Of a stretch of 64,000 nucleotides of DNA, positions 27,892-41,268 are shown piece after piece; the stretch's first letter is position 1, and every line of letters starts with the position of its first letter. The stretch is from assembly GCA_965153355.1 (NCBI GenBank), contig OZ231128.1:9424001-9488000 (forward strand), written 5' to 3'. The DNA comes from Flaccisagitta enflata. Its lineage: Eukaryota > Chaetognatha > Sagittoidea > Aphragmophora. The translations under genes and the position numbers were made by a program. The notes below the pieces were generated by a model. That model saw only the letters and a list, made by a program, of their open reading frames with translations. It had not been told where the DNA came from and ran no database searches.

Positions 27892-28580
27892 TCTGTTAAT
27901 CCCATTTACAGCATGAACACATTACACTAACCCCATAAAGGAGTGAGCAAAGTGAGTGAGTGAAGTGAGTGAGCGAGCCCATGAATGAAGTGAGGGAATG
28001 TAGCAATGTAGCAATTTAGAGCGCTGAGAAGCAAGTGAGTGGAGTGAGCGGTGCGAGCGAACTAACTTAGCGAGCGACCGAGTGGCCCGTCAAAAACGCG
28101 GTTATCCGTGTCTAGAAAAGTGTCCTAAGTTCAAGCATAGAAAGACGTCAGATCCCCGCTTAGTCGTAACAGCGGAATTGCTTTTCATGTAGTTTTCAAT
28201 TGAAGAAATTATGAGCCAAAAACGACCACAAGAATAATAGAGTTTGATCCCGTCAGAAAAATACAAAGGAGACGGTCATTTGATGTTTTAAAACGGAAAG
28301 AGCTCTAGACACAGGAAGAAAGCTACTATCTTGGAAGGTTAGATTTTCGCATTTTCCCATTTTCATCAAAAATGTTATTGATATTAGTGAATGTAAAACT
28401 GTAGTTTTGAACAAGTCATTCTTGGAAGTGACTTATTTTTTCAATCTGTCAATTACATACAAGAAATAGAAACAAATCACAAAAAAGAAGTTGCAGTTGC
28501 AGTTGATCAGTTCTTCTAAATCAAAAGAGTATCTATGTACAACCAGCCTAAAACAAGGGCAAATATCTATTTCTATGATA

Positions 28581-28618
<38 letters not shown>

Positions 28619-28854
28619 GAGCAACAAACAGCATAAAAAGACTAATAAAAACGCCATCGTCCGTCGCCAATCGCCATTTTCTGCAATTCTGTACAAGTCG
28701 GGAATTTCTGACATAGAAAAAAAAAAAGACTCATAAAATTTTTCCCAAAAGAATGAGTCATTCAGGTCGTTAAAATATCGTTAATTACGGTATCGACCAT
28801 CGGAAAAGTCATCGGCGTCAATGCTGTCATCGTCGTCATCGACGTCGCCGTTGT

Positions 28855-28885
<31 letters not shown>

Positions 28886-29690
28886 ATGGTCATCATCGTC
28901 GTCGACTCGTCATCGTCGTCGTCGTTGTCACAATGACAGAGTCCTTGGTGTGGATTTACGATCTTGGCTTCTTGCTTCCCTGCAGGTCTTTTCCTTTGCT
29001 GGATCGCTTTTTGCCGCTTTTGGCCAGGAGGCTCCAAAAATCTCTTTTGATTCATGTCCGTTTGTCAAAACTCAAAACTCAAAACCGTTCAAATGTACAT
29101 TTTCCATGTACGTGTGTGTGTGTGATCTCTCCGTCATTCTTGCTGGTTGGTCCGTCCGTCCATTAGTTCGTCCTTCCATTAGTTCGTCCTTCCATCGGTC
29201 CGTCCATCCATCGGTCCGTCCATCCATCACGCGTCCGATAATTCATTGGTTTATGGTGTTAAACATAACATTTCATCACAGACAGGCAATGTCAATGAGC
29301 TAATTCATTTTAGAGAAAAAATGAGAATTGTTTTATGGAGAGACTGTGTGATTGTGCAGAATGCATTAGCTTATTATCTTTTTTTCTTTTGGTCTTTTGG
29401 TCCTGAATATATTACTGGTCTGGCTGTTTGTTTGACAAAATACTTCCCTTATCGGATTCTTGAAATGTAATATTTCCAAAGGCTTTCTCTTGTAGGCCCA
29501 GTTTTCAATTTTGAATCATTGGGGACTAATCTTTTCTCGTTTGAACTAAAAAAGCTTTTCTTCGGCAACATTTTAAAAACCATCCAGCAACTGAATAACT
29601 ACTTTGTTCAACTGTCTCTTTCTTTTTCTCTTTTTTGCTTTCTTTCTTTCTCTCTTTCTTTTTTTTCTTTTCTTTTTTTTTTTTTTTTTT

Positions 29691-29737
<47 letters not shown>

Positions 29738-29738
29738 C

Positions 29739-29789
<51 letters not shown>

Positions 29790-29835
29790 ATCTTTCTTTT
29801 TCTCTTTTTTGCTTTCTTTCTTTTTCTCTTTTTTT

Positions 29836-29923
<88 letters not shown>

Positions 29924-29963
29924 TCATTCTTTCTTTCTTTCTTTCTTTGCTTCTTTCCTTCCT

Positions 29964-30019
<56 letters not shown>

Positions 30020-30234
30020 TCCTTCTTTCTTAAATAAAACGATTAGAAATACATGTAATTCAGTATTCTTTCATCATTAACAGAAGGAAAAGGCTAAGGA
30101 GGCATCTACTCTATGTTTTTGTATTCAGTATTTTCTTTAGAAAATTGTAATTTGCGTCGTTGTTTGCCATTTGCTCTGGGTTTAGGATAGGGTTGACCTT
30201 TACACGCCCGCAACGTCTTGATTCTCTCTCTCTT

Positions 30235-30339
<105 letters not shown>

Positions 30340-30770
30340 CATATCAAGCGTTAGCTACTTCATTCATTCATTCTTTCAAATATTTCACATTCTTCTCTTC
30401 ACTCACTTGTCTCCGTTGCATGGCACTGACTGTCACATTTACCGTCCATTTACGCCAGAGAGACGTTATTTTCATTTCTGTCGCGATAAAAATCCGTCAA
30501 ATTCAAACCTCGAAACGACATCGATAACGACTTGACGATGATGACGATGATTACGATGACGACGACGACGATGATGATTTCACTTTTGATAATAACGAAG
30601 ATGACGATAATGACTAAGATGACGATGACGACGATAATGATGATGATGATTTCACTTTTGATAATAACGAAGATGACGATAATGACGACGATGATGATTT
30701 GAACGATGATGACGATGACAATTACGACAGAGATTCGGATGCTTTTGATTATATTTACAACTTCTCTCTG

Positions 30771-30846
<76 letters not shown>

Positions 30847-31168
30847 AATCTCGTGAAAAAATGTTTCAAAATTGAGTAATTTCTGATTTATCGATGTTTT
30901 TTTTTTTTTAATTTCATTTTTACGATTTGCATGAGAAAAAAAATGTGTTTGACTTTTGCGTGCATTCTTTTGGTTTTCATGTACGACCACTATGCTCACT
31001 AACTCACTCCCCCGTTCAAAACGCTCACCCACCCACTCACTCAATAACTCACTCACTTACTTACTGACTCCCTTACTCACTCGCTCATTATGCTCACTAG
31101 AATGGGCTCAATTTTGGTATTAAAACAAAAATTTTATTTCCAAGCTCTTTTCATGTTCCATTTGCATA

Positions 31169-31573
31169 CAGTTGCAATGAAAATACAATGCGAGGAGCCG
31201 CAAAATCTCTAGCAACCCCCCCTGCAGCTTTTACTGTGAATATTATCAGGGTGAGTGAAATGGTAGATGTTAGTATATTTCAATTCAATTCCCGCCATCA
31301 AGGCGATTTTTCAATTTCTTCTTAATATTTGAGATAATAGCCATAATGAGGCAAAATTCAACACTTGCAAAAATGGGTGATTTTAACCCTTTAAAAGACT
31401 GTTTTTTGAAAACTAAGTTGAAATGAAAAAATCGCCCTGATGGCGGGAATTCTATTGGGACAAGTTATCAGCTACTACTTTAAAAGTTAACTTAATATTA
31501 ATCATTTAAGCTGCAGGGGGGGGGGTTGCTAGAGATTTTGGCTGCTCCTCTCATTGTATTTTCTTTGCCTCTG
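31169..31573. mobile_element. Right-arm-only palindromic MITE with TA target duplication
   Basis: The inverted ends share AAAATACAATG and AAATCTCTAGCAACCCCCC, with a second inverted pair (cccgccatcaaggcga). TA is duplicated at 31167-31168 and 31574-31575. The left arm near 7459 has one TA at the empty site. Confidence 0.88.
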
Positions 31574-31590
31574 TAATTAGAACCCCAAAT

Positions 31591-31743
31591 CCATTTGGAC
31601 TTGATCTAGGCACCGCGTCATCCATGCTGTAGTTGAATATAATTGATTGCTGTAGTTCTGAGAGAAATTTCTTCCATAGGCATTCTATACAACTACAGCA
31701 TTGATGACGCGGTGCCTAGATCAAGTCCAAATCGATTTTCCAA
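31591..31743. mobile_element. Hairpin element, right-arm copy
   Basis: Counterpart of 7280-7441. Its outer end next to the MITE 31169-31573 is slightly truncated. Confidence 0.75.
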
Positions 31744-31794
31744 GTAGATAGGGCTTTTGTTGTACAAACGGAACATGAAAAGCGCTTGGAAATC

Positions 31795-31880
31795 ATTTTT
31801 AGATGCGTCCGTCTCTATAAGAGGGTTTGTCCGTCCGTCCGTCGGTATGTCCGTTACGCAAGTGCAAAGACCGCGTTTCT
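31795..31880 (+). mobile_element. Hairpin-headed (ATGCG type) element head with half of the stem deleted
   Basis: Right-arm partner of 7141-7228. About 12 bases, including the 3' half of the stem, are missing relative to the left arm. Confidence 0.65.
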
Positions 31881-31974
31881 CGGCTGTTCTTGGCCACGGT
31901 GAGATCCTATATACTGAAATAAATGATCAACCAACATGTTTTGAGAGCTTCCTTTACTACTAAGTCATTTCACC

Positions 31975-32328
31975 GGCCTGTTCGTCCATCTGTCTCTCCA
32001 TATATGTCACTTTATCAATACACGCAGAGACACGGCCCGGACGCATCGTTGCCCGGTTGGGCCTGTTCATTTGGAAATCATATTGTGTCCACTCTAATGC
32101 TCACTCACTCACTCGGGATGATGACAAGTCCGACCGGGCAACGATCCGTCCGGACTGTGTCTCCGTGTGTTTTGTCTTTGGCGCTAAACATGTGGAGAGA
32201 CAGATGGAAGAAAAGATGAATCCATTTCCTATCAAAAACAAAAAATCCATCGGTCTCGTCACTAGTGTATCGTAGGCGTAGTACATTAAAAATGGAACTG
32301 AAAAGAAGAAAAGACACATGACAATACC
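31975..32328. mobile_element. Right-arm-only insertion with inverted ends
   Basis: The words gacgcatcgttgcccggt and ccatctgtctctccat recur in inverted orientation at 32130-32220. The left arm has no counterpart. The gacgcatcgtt word resembles the 3' end of the ATGCG-type elements. Confidence 0.5.
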
Positions 32329-32545
32329 TTTTTAAGTCGCGTGCTACGCGACTCTACACCCCGCTTTGTCGGTCTGTCGGTCCGTCCGTCGGTCCGTCCG
32401 TCTGTCCGTTGGTCCATCCGTCACACTTTACTTTTTTATGGGTTTTTGGGGTTTTTGGCCTCACTGCTCCTGCCCAAATGATCTGGTAACCTCAGTACAG
32501 CCCCTGCCCCACGCGACTGGGGTAGCCGTGTATCCGGCCTTGTTT
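32329..32545 (+). mobile_element. Hairpin-headed (TCGCG type) element, first of a tail-to-tail pair
   Basis: Head hairpin at 32335-32353, GGTC/GTCC tract, and complementary word acgcgact at 32511-32518. The end is atccggccttgttt. Confidence 0.8.
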
Positions 32546-32692
32546 ATAACAAGGCCGGATACTAGGTGGGCAGGGGCTGTTTGAGTCACTCAATCATTGG
32601 GCAGGTGCCAAAAACAAAAAAAAGTAAAGTGTGAACGGACAACGGACCAACAGGCGGACGGACCGGCGGACCGGCAGCGTAGCACGCAACTA
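32546..32692 (-). mobile_element. Hairpin-headed element, second of the tail-to-tail pair
   Basis: Starts aacaaggccggat and runs in reverse to a degenerate head (agcgtagcacgcaact). The two tails form a palindromic junction at about 32532-32560. Confidence 0.75.
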
Positions 32693-32709
32693 GAGGAAAG
32701 GAAAAAACA

Positions 32710-32751
<42 letters not shown>

Positions 32752-33145
32752 GTAACGGTAGGAAAAGAAAGGAGAAAAACAAAGAGAGAGAAAAAAACAA
32801 GGAGGAAATAAATAAAGAGGAAAAAAAAGAAAGAGGAAAAATGGCCCCTCAAAGGCAAAAGCAGAATTACGCACGAAAACTCAGGAAAATAACATAATAT
32901 GGCCTTTTGTCATGTGATGGGGAAAACGACTGAAATGTTGAAAAACGAATGGAAAACTGAAAATGAACTTCATTTAAGAAAAAAACGGGAAGTCATTTTT
33001 CTTTATATCTGTCATCTGACACGAGAAAGCAAAAAATAGTAGAATAGCCACCCTTTTCTCGTCCGGCTGTTACTTCTCTTTTTCTTTCTTTTTCGTGTCT
33101 GTTTCTGTCTCTGTCTCTGTCTCTGTCTCTCTCTCTATCTCTCTT

Positions 33146-33253
<108 letters not shown>

Positions 33254-33377
33254 TGCTTGCTTGTCCCTATCCCGCTCCCACGGATTTTTTTTTCAAATCC
33301 CAAACTTTGGGCTTTCACGCAATGAAAAGAATTAAAATATAACTATAAGCGGACAATCTAGAAAAATAATAATTATA

Positions 33378-33608
33378 CTATCTTCGCAAAAAAAAAAACC
33401 TTTACTCATGTTTTAACTAGTCTGGAAGGCCATCACCCCAGAATACCTTGAAAAGCTCTACAAATCGCTTCTCTGACAAATGGTGGCCGCGATTCAGTCA
33501 AAGGGGGCTCACACTAAAAATTGATGGCTCTACACTCAATTTGTATCCGTTTTCACATCAATAAATGAACTCATTTTGAAAGAGTAAAGATTTTTTTGGC
33601 GAAGATAG
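33378..33608. mobile_element. Right-arm-only 231-bp MITE, CTATCTTCGC ends
   Basis: Inverted termini CTATCTTCGC / GCGAAGATAG are flanked by TA on both sides. The left arm at about 6380-6440 lacks it and has an ATT/ATA-rich stretch instead. Confidence 0.8.
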
Positions 33609-33796
33609 TATTTCAATAATGAATTTTGGTGCGCTCTATTTTAATCGGCGAATGATTCTTTGGCAATCTCGGTTTTTGCCCAAGTTAGAAAAAAAATGAA
33701 AATAATGAAATTTGATATGACAACAATGAGGATCGCATAGCCCATTGGCCCCTCTATCGCCAATCTAATATACTCTTTTCATTTTTGCCGTCTAAC

Positions 33797-33990
<194 letters not shown>

Positions 33991-34022
33991 TCCCGGCTTA
34001 TCGTCAATTTACATCTTTTGCC

Positions 34023-34100
34023 ATTTTTAGTCGCGGACTTGCGACTCTGTATGAGGTTTTGTCCGTCCGGGTGGTCAGGCCGTTCGTCCGTTCGTCACGC
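34023..34100 (+). mobile_element. Hairpin-headed (TCGCG type) element end, right arm
   Basis: Hairpin agtcgcggacttgcgact at 34029-34046. Partner of 5960-6033. Confidence 0.75.
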
Positions 34101-34643
34101 TCGAGTTGGAAAGTCCTGTGTTTCCACTGGTCCATTTCTATACCACTTCTTTCATTTTAGTTCTTCGTCATTTTCAGTTCCATCTCTTCGCCATTTCTAC
34201 TTCCACTTTGAGTTTGACACTCTCTCTCTCTCTCTCTACCTCTTTCATGGTCGCCAAATCAATGAGATTCAGCCGGCGAATGTAATCGAGCTGAGGATCG
34301 TTGGCACTTGGCAATCCTTTGGCAATCGATGCCTCCAAATCCTTTCTTAATTCCGTCACTTTTGACAGACGGATTTACAATTTGACCAATGAGGCGCCCC
34401 CGAAGGATTAGCGCCTAACGGGATAACCAATCACCGCCTGCCGGGTGACAGTCCGTTGGTCATCTAACCAATCACAGAGGACCAAACGAGGTCAAACCGA
34501 TGACGCCCAATGACCAATCGCAGACGACCAAACGAGGTCAAACCGATGACGCCCAATGACCCTACCATAAGCCTGCGTGATTAAGCCGGGGAAGACTCGA
34601 GAAGGCCAACAGCCAAAATCAAACAGGTGCCATGTACACTGTA

Positions 34644-34791
34644 CAGTTGAGCTTCACTAAAGCAAATTTGTGCGTAATAGTAAAGTTGCCTTTTAGCAAA
34701 TATAGAGATAAAGACAAAATCATTGATTGGACTGCCAGCAACAGTAGGTAGTATGCCTTATACGCGGATGCGTTTGAACGGTGCTCCACTG
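34644..34791. mobile_element. Right-arm-only 148-bp MITE, CAGT ends
   Basis: It starts CAGTTGAGC and ends GCTCCACTG, flanked by TA at 34642-34643 and 34792-34793. The left arm near 5192 reads across the site (catgtacacatgg). This fits a Tc1/mariner-type MITE. Confidence 0.75.
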
Positions 34792-35278
34792 TACATGGAT
34801 GTATGGGACGTCACATCCACCACGCCCAAGGATGTGGTAAAAGACTGTCTTGGAATGTTGTCAGTCTTGAATTTCCAGATATATGATATATCAAGAATTC
34901 AAAATTTCTTATTACTATTATGTATCCAATTTACTGTCAAACTTAGAAAAGTTATTGTTTTCGCGCCGCTCACTGGCTGTAAAAAGTCTGCTACATCTGT
35001 AGCACAGTGGTACTGTACAACACGTCCCCACCTGATATATGAATCTAGTTATCAAGATGTTCGGTATACACTGAGCAGCTATGCACTGTGCAGCACTATG
35101 CAGCGTCGTTCCATTACCAAGATAAGATCGTCCAATTTTCTCCTTTTGATCTTCCTGTAAGCCTCGTCTGGCACCAAATAGAAATTGCCGTGAAAACTGA
35201 TGGTCATCTTCCAGGTGCTCTTGATGGTTATCGCGCATTTGGAAGAATTGCATGTACAAATTGCACATGTGCAAATTG

Positions 35279-35363
<85 letters not shown>

Positions 35364-35734
35364 ATGAGTTGGAGTGCATGATATGAGCATCTATGTCGGT
35401 CTTCCTGTCTGCTGTTTGTATGACAGCTGTCAGTTCGGTTGTCTATCTGTCTTTCAAATTGTGTCTGTTTGATTGTGTGTGTAGCTATGCCGCTGGACGT
35501 GATCGTATAAACACTTCTTGTGCTCCACTTGACCTCGTGGCTTTTGTTCGTAAATAACAGCCTTTACCGCATTAACTGAGGCGCACTCACATTCGCGCAC
35601 TCACATTCGCGCACTCACATTCGCGCACGCGCATCCTTTACGACCGGAATTGGAAACGCACGCGCGCGGGCAGGTGTAGTTTACGACCCTCTCAGGTGCT
35701 TTTTTCTCTCGATTTTGACGATGGGCGCGGTTAG

Positions 35735-35907
<173 letters not shown>

Positions 35908-36719
35908 TCTCTCTGCACTCTTGATAGCGGTCGTATGGCCGACCGATTGATTGAGCTCTCGAGCAGATGCATTCTTCCGATTTTTCTGTCTTTGTCTATT
36001 TTTCATGGTTTCTGTTGTTTCTTTGTCTGTCTCACTGTATCATGGTCGGTCCTTAGCTGCATTGATTTTCTTCCTTAACCGTCAGAAGTTTGCATTCCCG
36101 GCGTTCATAAGTAATTTTCTTCTGTCAGTATCTCCTTGTTAGCAACTACTGATCAGAATGTTACTCTCACTTTTCTCGGCATTTTCTCTACACCTCTTAT
36201 GGCTTTTCAGTATAATCCTGCCCCGTCTTTGTTGGCATTTTGTTTTTGATATTTCTAATGCAGCATCTTGTTTTCAACATCACCTTCCGGCATCAACCAC
36301 GTTCTGTATCTCCTTTTCAGCATCACCCTTGCTGTTATTCTGCATTTTCTTATCAGCATCACCCGCATTTTGCATCTTCTTATCAGCATCTCCTTATCAG
36401 CCTCACTCTTGCTCCGCATCTCCTTATCAGCATCTCCTGCTTTTGGTGCTGGGCACGCTTGAATGGGTTTATGGCCAACGTTAAGCTCGAGCGACCTCCT
36501 GACTGCCTCGATGCATCGAACCATCGATGCCACCTGCTCTACTTTTCTAATCCTCTTTTTTCCTTTCTCTTTTCTTTTTCTTCAGACTAACTCTCTCTTT
36601 ATGTTTCTCTTCGTCTCCCTCATTGCATCCTCCCCTACCCTTTTCTTCCTTTTTCTCTCTCTTTCATTATCTGTCTGTCTGTCAGTCTGTCAGTCTCTTC
36701 ATCCATACATGCAGTCATG

Positions 36720-36803
<84 letters not shown>

Positions 36804-37608
36804 AGCAGCGTGGCGTGTACAGCAACCAACAGGTGTATCTTTCAGGCCTTCACCCTCTTTTATCTGTTGAACCTTATACGAATATACGTGATCTTCTGCC
36901 TCCATAACAACGGACAAGAACCTCAATTTATCCTGAGTCAAGGCATGTTCAAACCAGCAACCACTCCAAGGTCCAATATATACAGTGGAGAACTGCTAGA
37001 GCGCACTCGCTAATAGGGCAAGTCTCACATCTCGCCTCACATATTTGACTATTAGAAAGGCACGAAAAGTCACCTTCCCAGTGCTTAGTTATATAGTAGT
37101 AATACGATCCGTAGAATTCGTTCAAAAGCAATAATTCTTTCAAATTTCTCCACGATGCAGCTGACCATGACCATTCGGGAGATTTTCAAAAGCTCTTAAT
37201 CGCCAGTTAAATCGGTCGTAACGCAATTTGTAATTTGGTTATAAGTCGGTTATAAGTCGGTTTTAATCCGGTTATAAATTGTTCCATTTCCATTTGTCAT
37301 GTTCACAACTTTGCCTTTTCATGTTACAAACTTCGTGTCAGCTTCAATTCCTTTCTGATTAGTCTTACGTCTCGGTGGCCATGATGATAGACCGAGACAC
37401 AGTTGCCCCGGGCGTTTCTTCTCTTTCCATTGTCTCTGTCTTTGTGACTGTCACTTCGTAGTTCTGTCTGTCTCAGTCTCTCTGTGTCTGTCTCTCTGTG
37501 TCTGTCTCTTTCTGTCTGTCTCTTTCTGTCTGTCTTTCTCTGTCTGTCTCTTTCTCTTTTTCTGTCTGTCTCTTTCTCTTTTTCTGTCTGTCCCTGTCTC
37601 TGTCTGCC

Positions 37609-37741
<133 letters not shown>

Positions 37742-38020
37742 AAGATCTCGCATTCCGTCAGATATCTCACATTCACGATTCATCATTCTCTCTCTCTCCT
37801 TCTCTCCATCTCGCCCTCGGGCGGTTGTTGCATGGGAATTGCCCTCATTTTCCGCCGCTCTTTCCCCCCCTTTTGGGGTTCTGGCATCTAAATGGCCTGA
37901 TTTCGAGACGCTGAGCAGCATCTAGAAAGAATCGAACGCGATATCAAAACCAAGTCTCGCTCTCAGAGTTTGCTCTCACTTTCTCTTTTGATATCACTTT
38001 GATTTTTAGAGATCGACAAG

Positions 38021-38115
<95 letters not shown>

Positions 38116-38700
38116 ATGTAGATTCCAACTCGCTTCGTATCTAGGCTAGATGACTTAAGAAAGACTTTTACCTTCATTTGCACTTTGGGACAATGTGATT
38201 CACCAGAGAACAGAGAGAGACAGAGACAAAGACAGAGAGACTGAGACAGAGACAGAGCTACGAAGAGACAGTCACAAAAACAGAGGCGTAGAAAGAGAAT
38301 AAACGCCCAGGGCAACTGTGTCTCGGTCTATTACTATCTAGATCATATGTTTGTCACCTCACTTATAGAACAATATCTCTACTTCTACTAATTCTTTTTA
38401 GAAAAAATCTGTGAGATTCAGGAACTAGAGTAAATTTCCAATTGAATATAATAAACCGCATTCAATTATCTCTTAAGCGTTTAGAATTGACATGCGATAT
38501 AAGAATGCTTCTTTGGTTGAATAATGCAGAACAAGGTCATTAGACCTAAGTCGCGTGCGTCGGCACTTTCAAAAAATGTCAGGCAGACAGACGGACAAAA
38601 AAGGTTTTTTTTCAAAAGCACTATTTAAAAGGCTTTTTACTCCGCCAAGTTTCTTCTCTGCCCTTAAGAGCCATCAAAAATGTGATAAAACGCCTTAAAA

Positions 38701-38785
38701 ACGACTTTGTTACGGATGGACGGACGGACGGACGGATCAACCGACAAAGTGGCTTATAGAGTTGCGTAGCACGCGACTAAAAAAT
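38701..38785 (-). mobile_element. Hairpin-headed module inside the 973-bp element
   Basis: Minus-strand head agtcgcgtgctacgcaact (38760-38778), then ctataagccactttg and a GTCC tract. Confidence 0.7.
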
Positions 38786-39162
38786 TGTAGCAAGTTTCTT
38801 TTCGTTTTCTCTGCCAAACAGGTAGCATTATATGTAATTTTTCAATTAGCATTAGTATCATTCCTGTTTTGTTTTGTTTTTTTTTGTTATTCATATCATG
38901 AGTGGTGCCTGTCAGATTTCTATGGTTGATAAGAGCGGGATTGTAGCTCTTTGAAGTTCTACAGATCAAAGAGGGAACAGGACTGAAAATGTTCACAATC
39001 AAGGCGTGGAAAAAGATCATGCCATTCTACCTAAACTTCCCCTACGAAAGCATGCCAAGACGAATGAAGGCAGTTGCTAATGCGCAAAGGGGTCACACCA
39101 TGTATTCAATGTATATTTTACGTAGAATTTGTATCATTTATTGAATAAACTAACTCTCTGTC

Positions 39163-39283
39163 AACATGGCCAAGTAGGCCAATGAGGTGCGACGTATGGA
39201 TCGTCGAACAAATACGTTACAGACCAACCGACCAACAGACAGACAGAGCCAGTTATAGAGGTGCTTTGTCGCACCTAAAAAGG
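39163..39283 (-). mobile_element. Hairpin-headed element of the GTGCG type
   Basis: The minus-strand head stem aggtgc/gcacct (39259-39276) is followed by ctataactggctctgtc. The 9-base complement of the head (on the + strand aggtgcgac, 39185-39193) lies near the tail ggcctacttggcc. Confidence 0.8.
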
Positions 39284-40090
39284 TGATAAACTTTTGATCT
39301 AGATAGTATTATGGCCACCGAGACGTAAGACTAATCAGAAAGGAATTGAAGCTGAAACAAAGTTTGTAACATGAAAAGGCAAAGTTGTGAACATGACAGA
39401 TGGAAACGGAACAATTTAAAACCGGATTATAACTGGATTATAACCGACTTATAACCAAATTACAAATTGCATTACGGCTTAGTTTAACTGGCAATTTGGA
39501 GCCCTTGAAAATCTCACGAATAGTCATGGTCATGCTGTACCGTGGAGAAATTTGAAAGAATTATTCCTTTTGAACAAATTCTACGGATTGTATTACTCTA
39601 TAACTAAAAACTGGCGAAGCGGCTTTTCGTGCCTGACTTATAGTCCCGATCAATGCCAGAGGATAGCTCTTACAGTACCCTTCCCTTAAAATGTTTCAAA
39701 TATTTTTCTAAAATACACTTAAAATCTTATTTTGAATAGAAGAAATATGACACATTCAGTAAAAAGTATATACCTGAGGGATTTTGATAGCGTTTCAAAA
39801 AAACATATTTAAGGTATGTATGTGTATGTAATGGAAGCTTACACTATATAAATGTCCGTATTTTTTCAGATTTTCTTTAAAGTTTAATGTTTCTTATTTG
39901 GATAATTGTATGAGTTTTATACAGGATAAATTGTTGCACACATCATAATCATATCAGTTTATGCTCCTATAACAGTTAACACTAACATGCGCGGTCATCA
40001 GCTTCCTAACTTTTCTTGCCTCGTTGTAAGTGTTTATCTGGTTCATGTTAATCATGTAGCAGGTCAATTACATATGTACGGTTTTTTTTC

Positions 40091-40370
40091 TTTTTTAGAT
40101 GCGTCCTCGCATCTCTATAATAGGCTGTGTCCGTCTGTCGGTCTGTCTGTAACGCATTCATTAAAAACATCAAAATCAAGCATTTTTTCAACAGAAAAGT
40201 GGTTCTAACCCACTAAAAGAAGCATACATCAAGGAATTTATTCATTCAATCATTTATTCATTCACAAATGACATTCATTTGTAAAAAAACATTCATTCAT
40301 AAAAAACATTCATTCATAAAAGACGTTCATTCAAAGAGGACGCATCGTTGGCCTACTTGGCCTTGTTTTT
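40091..40370 (+). mobile_element. Hairpin-headed element of the ATGCG type (right arm only)
   Basis: Head agatgcgtcctcgcatct (40097-40114), then ctataataggctgtgtc, a GTCT/GTCG tract, and an imperfect cattcat repeat. The complementary word ggacgcatc is at 40338-40346 and the tail is ggcctacttggccttgtt. Confidence 0.8.
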
Positions 40371-40682
40371 TATGTGGCTTTATGTGCCGACAAAAAAGTC
40401 TGTGGCTTTTTTTATAGGATTCAGTCTCTGACTAGAAATGGTTCAGAACTTCAAAACTTGGATATCCCACAATGCGGCTCATCGATTTTTTCCCTCTCTG
40501 CGTTTCGCGTCGATACGCATGTACGGATAGATGGACGTGCTCGCACCACCTCTTCCGGTGCACGCGCTTGCATGCGTCCCCTCCTCCTTTATCTCCTCAT
40601 TGAACGCCCCCATCTCCTCCTCTTTTTACTTCCTCCTCCTTATCAGCTTCCTCCTCCTCCATATCCGCCTCCGCCTCCATCG

Positions 40683-41008
40683 GTGGCGGCGGCGGTGGCG
40701 GTGATGGTGGTGGTGGTGGTGGTGGTGGTGGTGGTGGTGGTGGTGGTGGTGGTGGCGGCGGTGGTGGCGGCGGTAGTTGTGGTGGCGGCAGTGGTTACGG
40801 CGGTGACGGTTGTGGTGGTGGTGGTGACGGTGGGGGCAGCGGTGATGGTGGTGGCGGCGGTGATGGTGGTGGTGGCGGTGGTGGCGGCGGTTGTGTTGGC
40901 GGTAGTTGTGGGGGCGGCAGTGGTGGCGGGGGTGACGGTGGCGGCGGCGGTGGCGGCGGCTGTGGTGGTGGCGGCGGTGGTGGCGGTGGCGGTGGTGGCG
41001 GTGGTGTT
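40683..41008. repeat. GGTGGC/GGTGGT trinucleotide array
   Basis: Strongly G-rich on the + strand. The frames through it read low-complexity valine/alanine or histidine/threonine strings and are not supported as genes. Confidence 0.9.
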
Positions 41009-41159
41009 GCAAAAAAAAAGCCGGCTTCCCCTACTTTGGAAAGGTCGTATACTTTTTATGTCGTCTTCTTTTTCTCCTTCTGGCGATCCTCGAGGCCAGT
41101 GCAAGTGTGAGGTCGATCTCATCGTTTTCTCGCTCTTTTCTCTCTCGCTCTTAAAACCC

Positions 41160-41268
<109 letters not shown>

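Larger units (their letters stand above)
38334..39306. mobile_element. 973-bp inverted-repeat element in the third copy
   Basis: The ends CTATCTAGATC / GATCTAGATAG extend imperfectly for about 25 bases. The flanks are TATTA on both sides (or simply TA). The uninterrupted site is seen at 1541-1556. It carries two reversed hairpin-headed modules (38701-38785 and 39163-39283). Confidence 0.85.
38205..39645 (+). repeat. Third, direct copy of left-arm segment 1425-1885, split by a transposon
   Basis: 38205-38333 and 39307-39645 match 1425-1885 in the same orientation, while 37060-37470 is the expected inverted copy. The third copy is interrupted by the element at 38334-39306. Like the rest of 38200-39950, it has no partner in the left arm. 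Confidence 0.85.
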
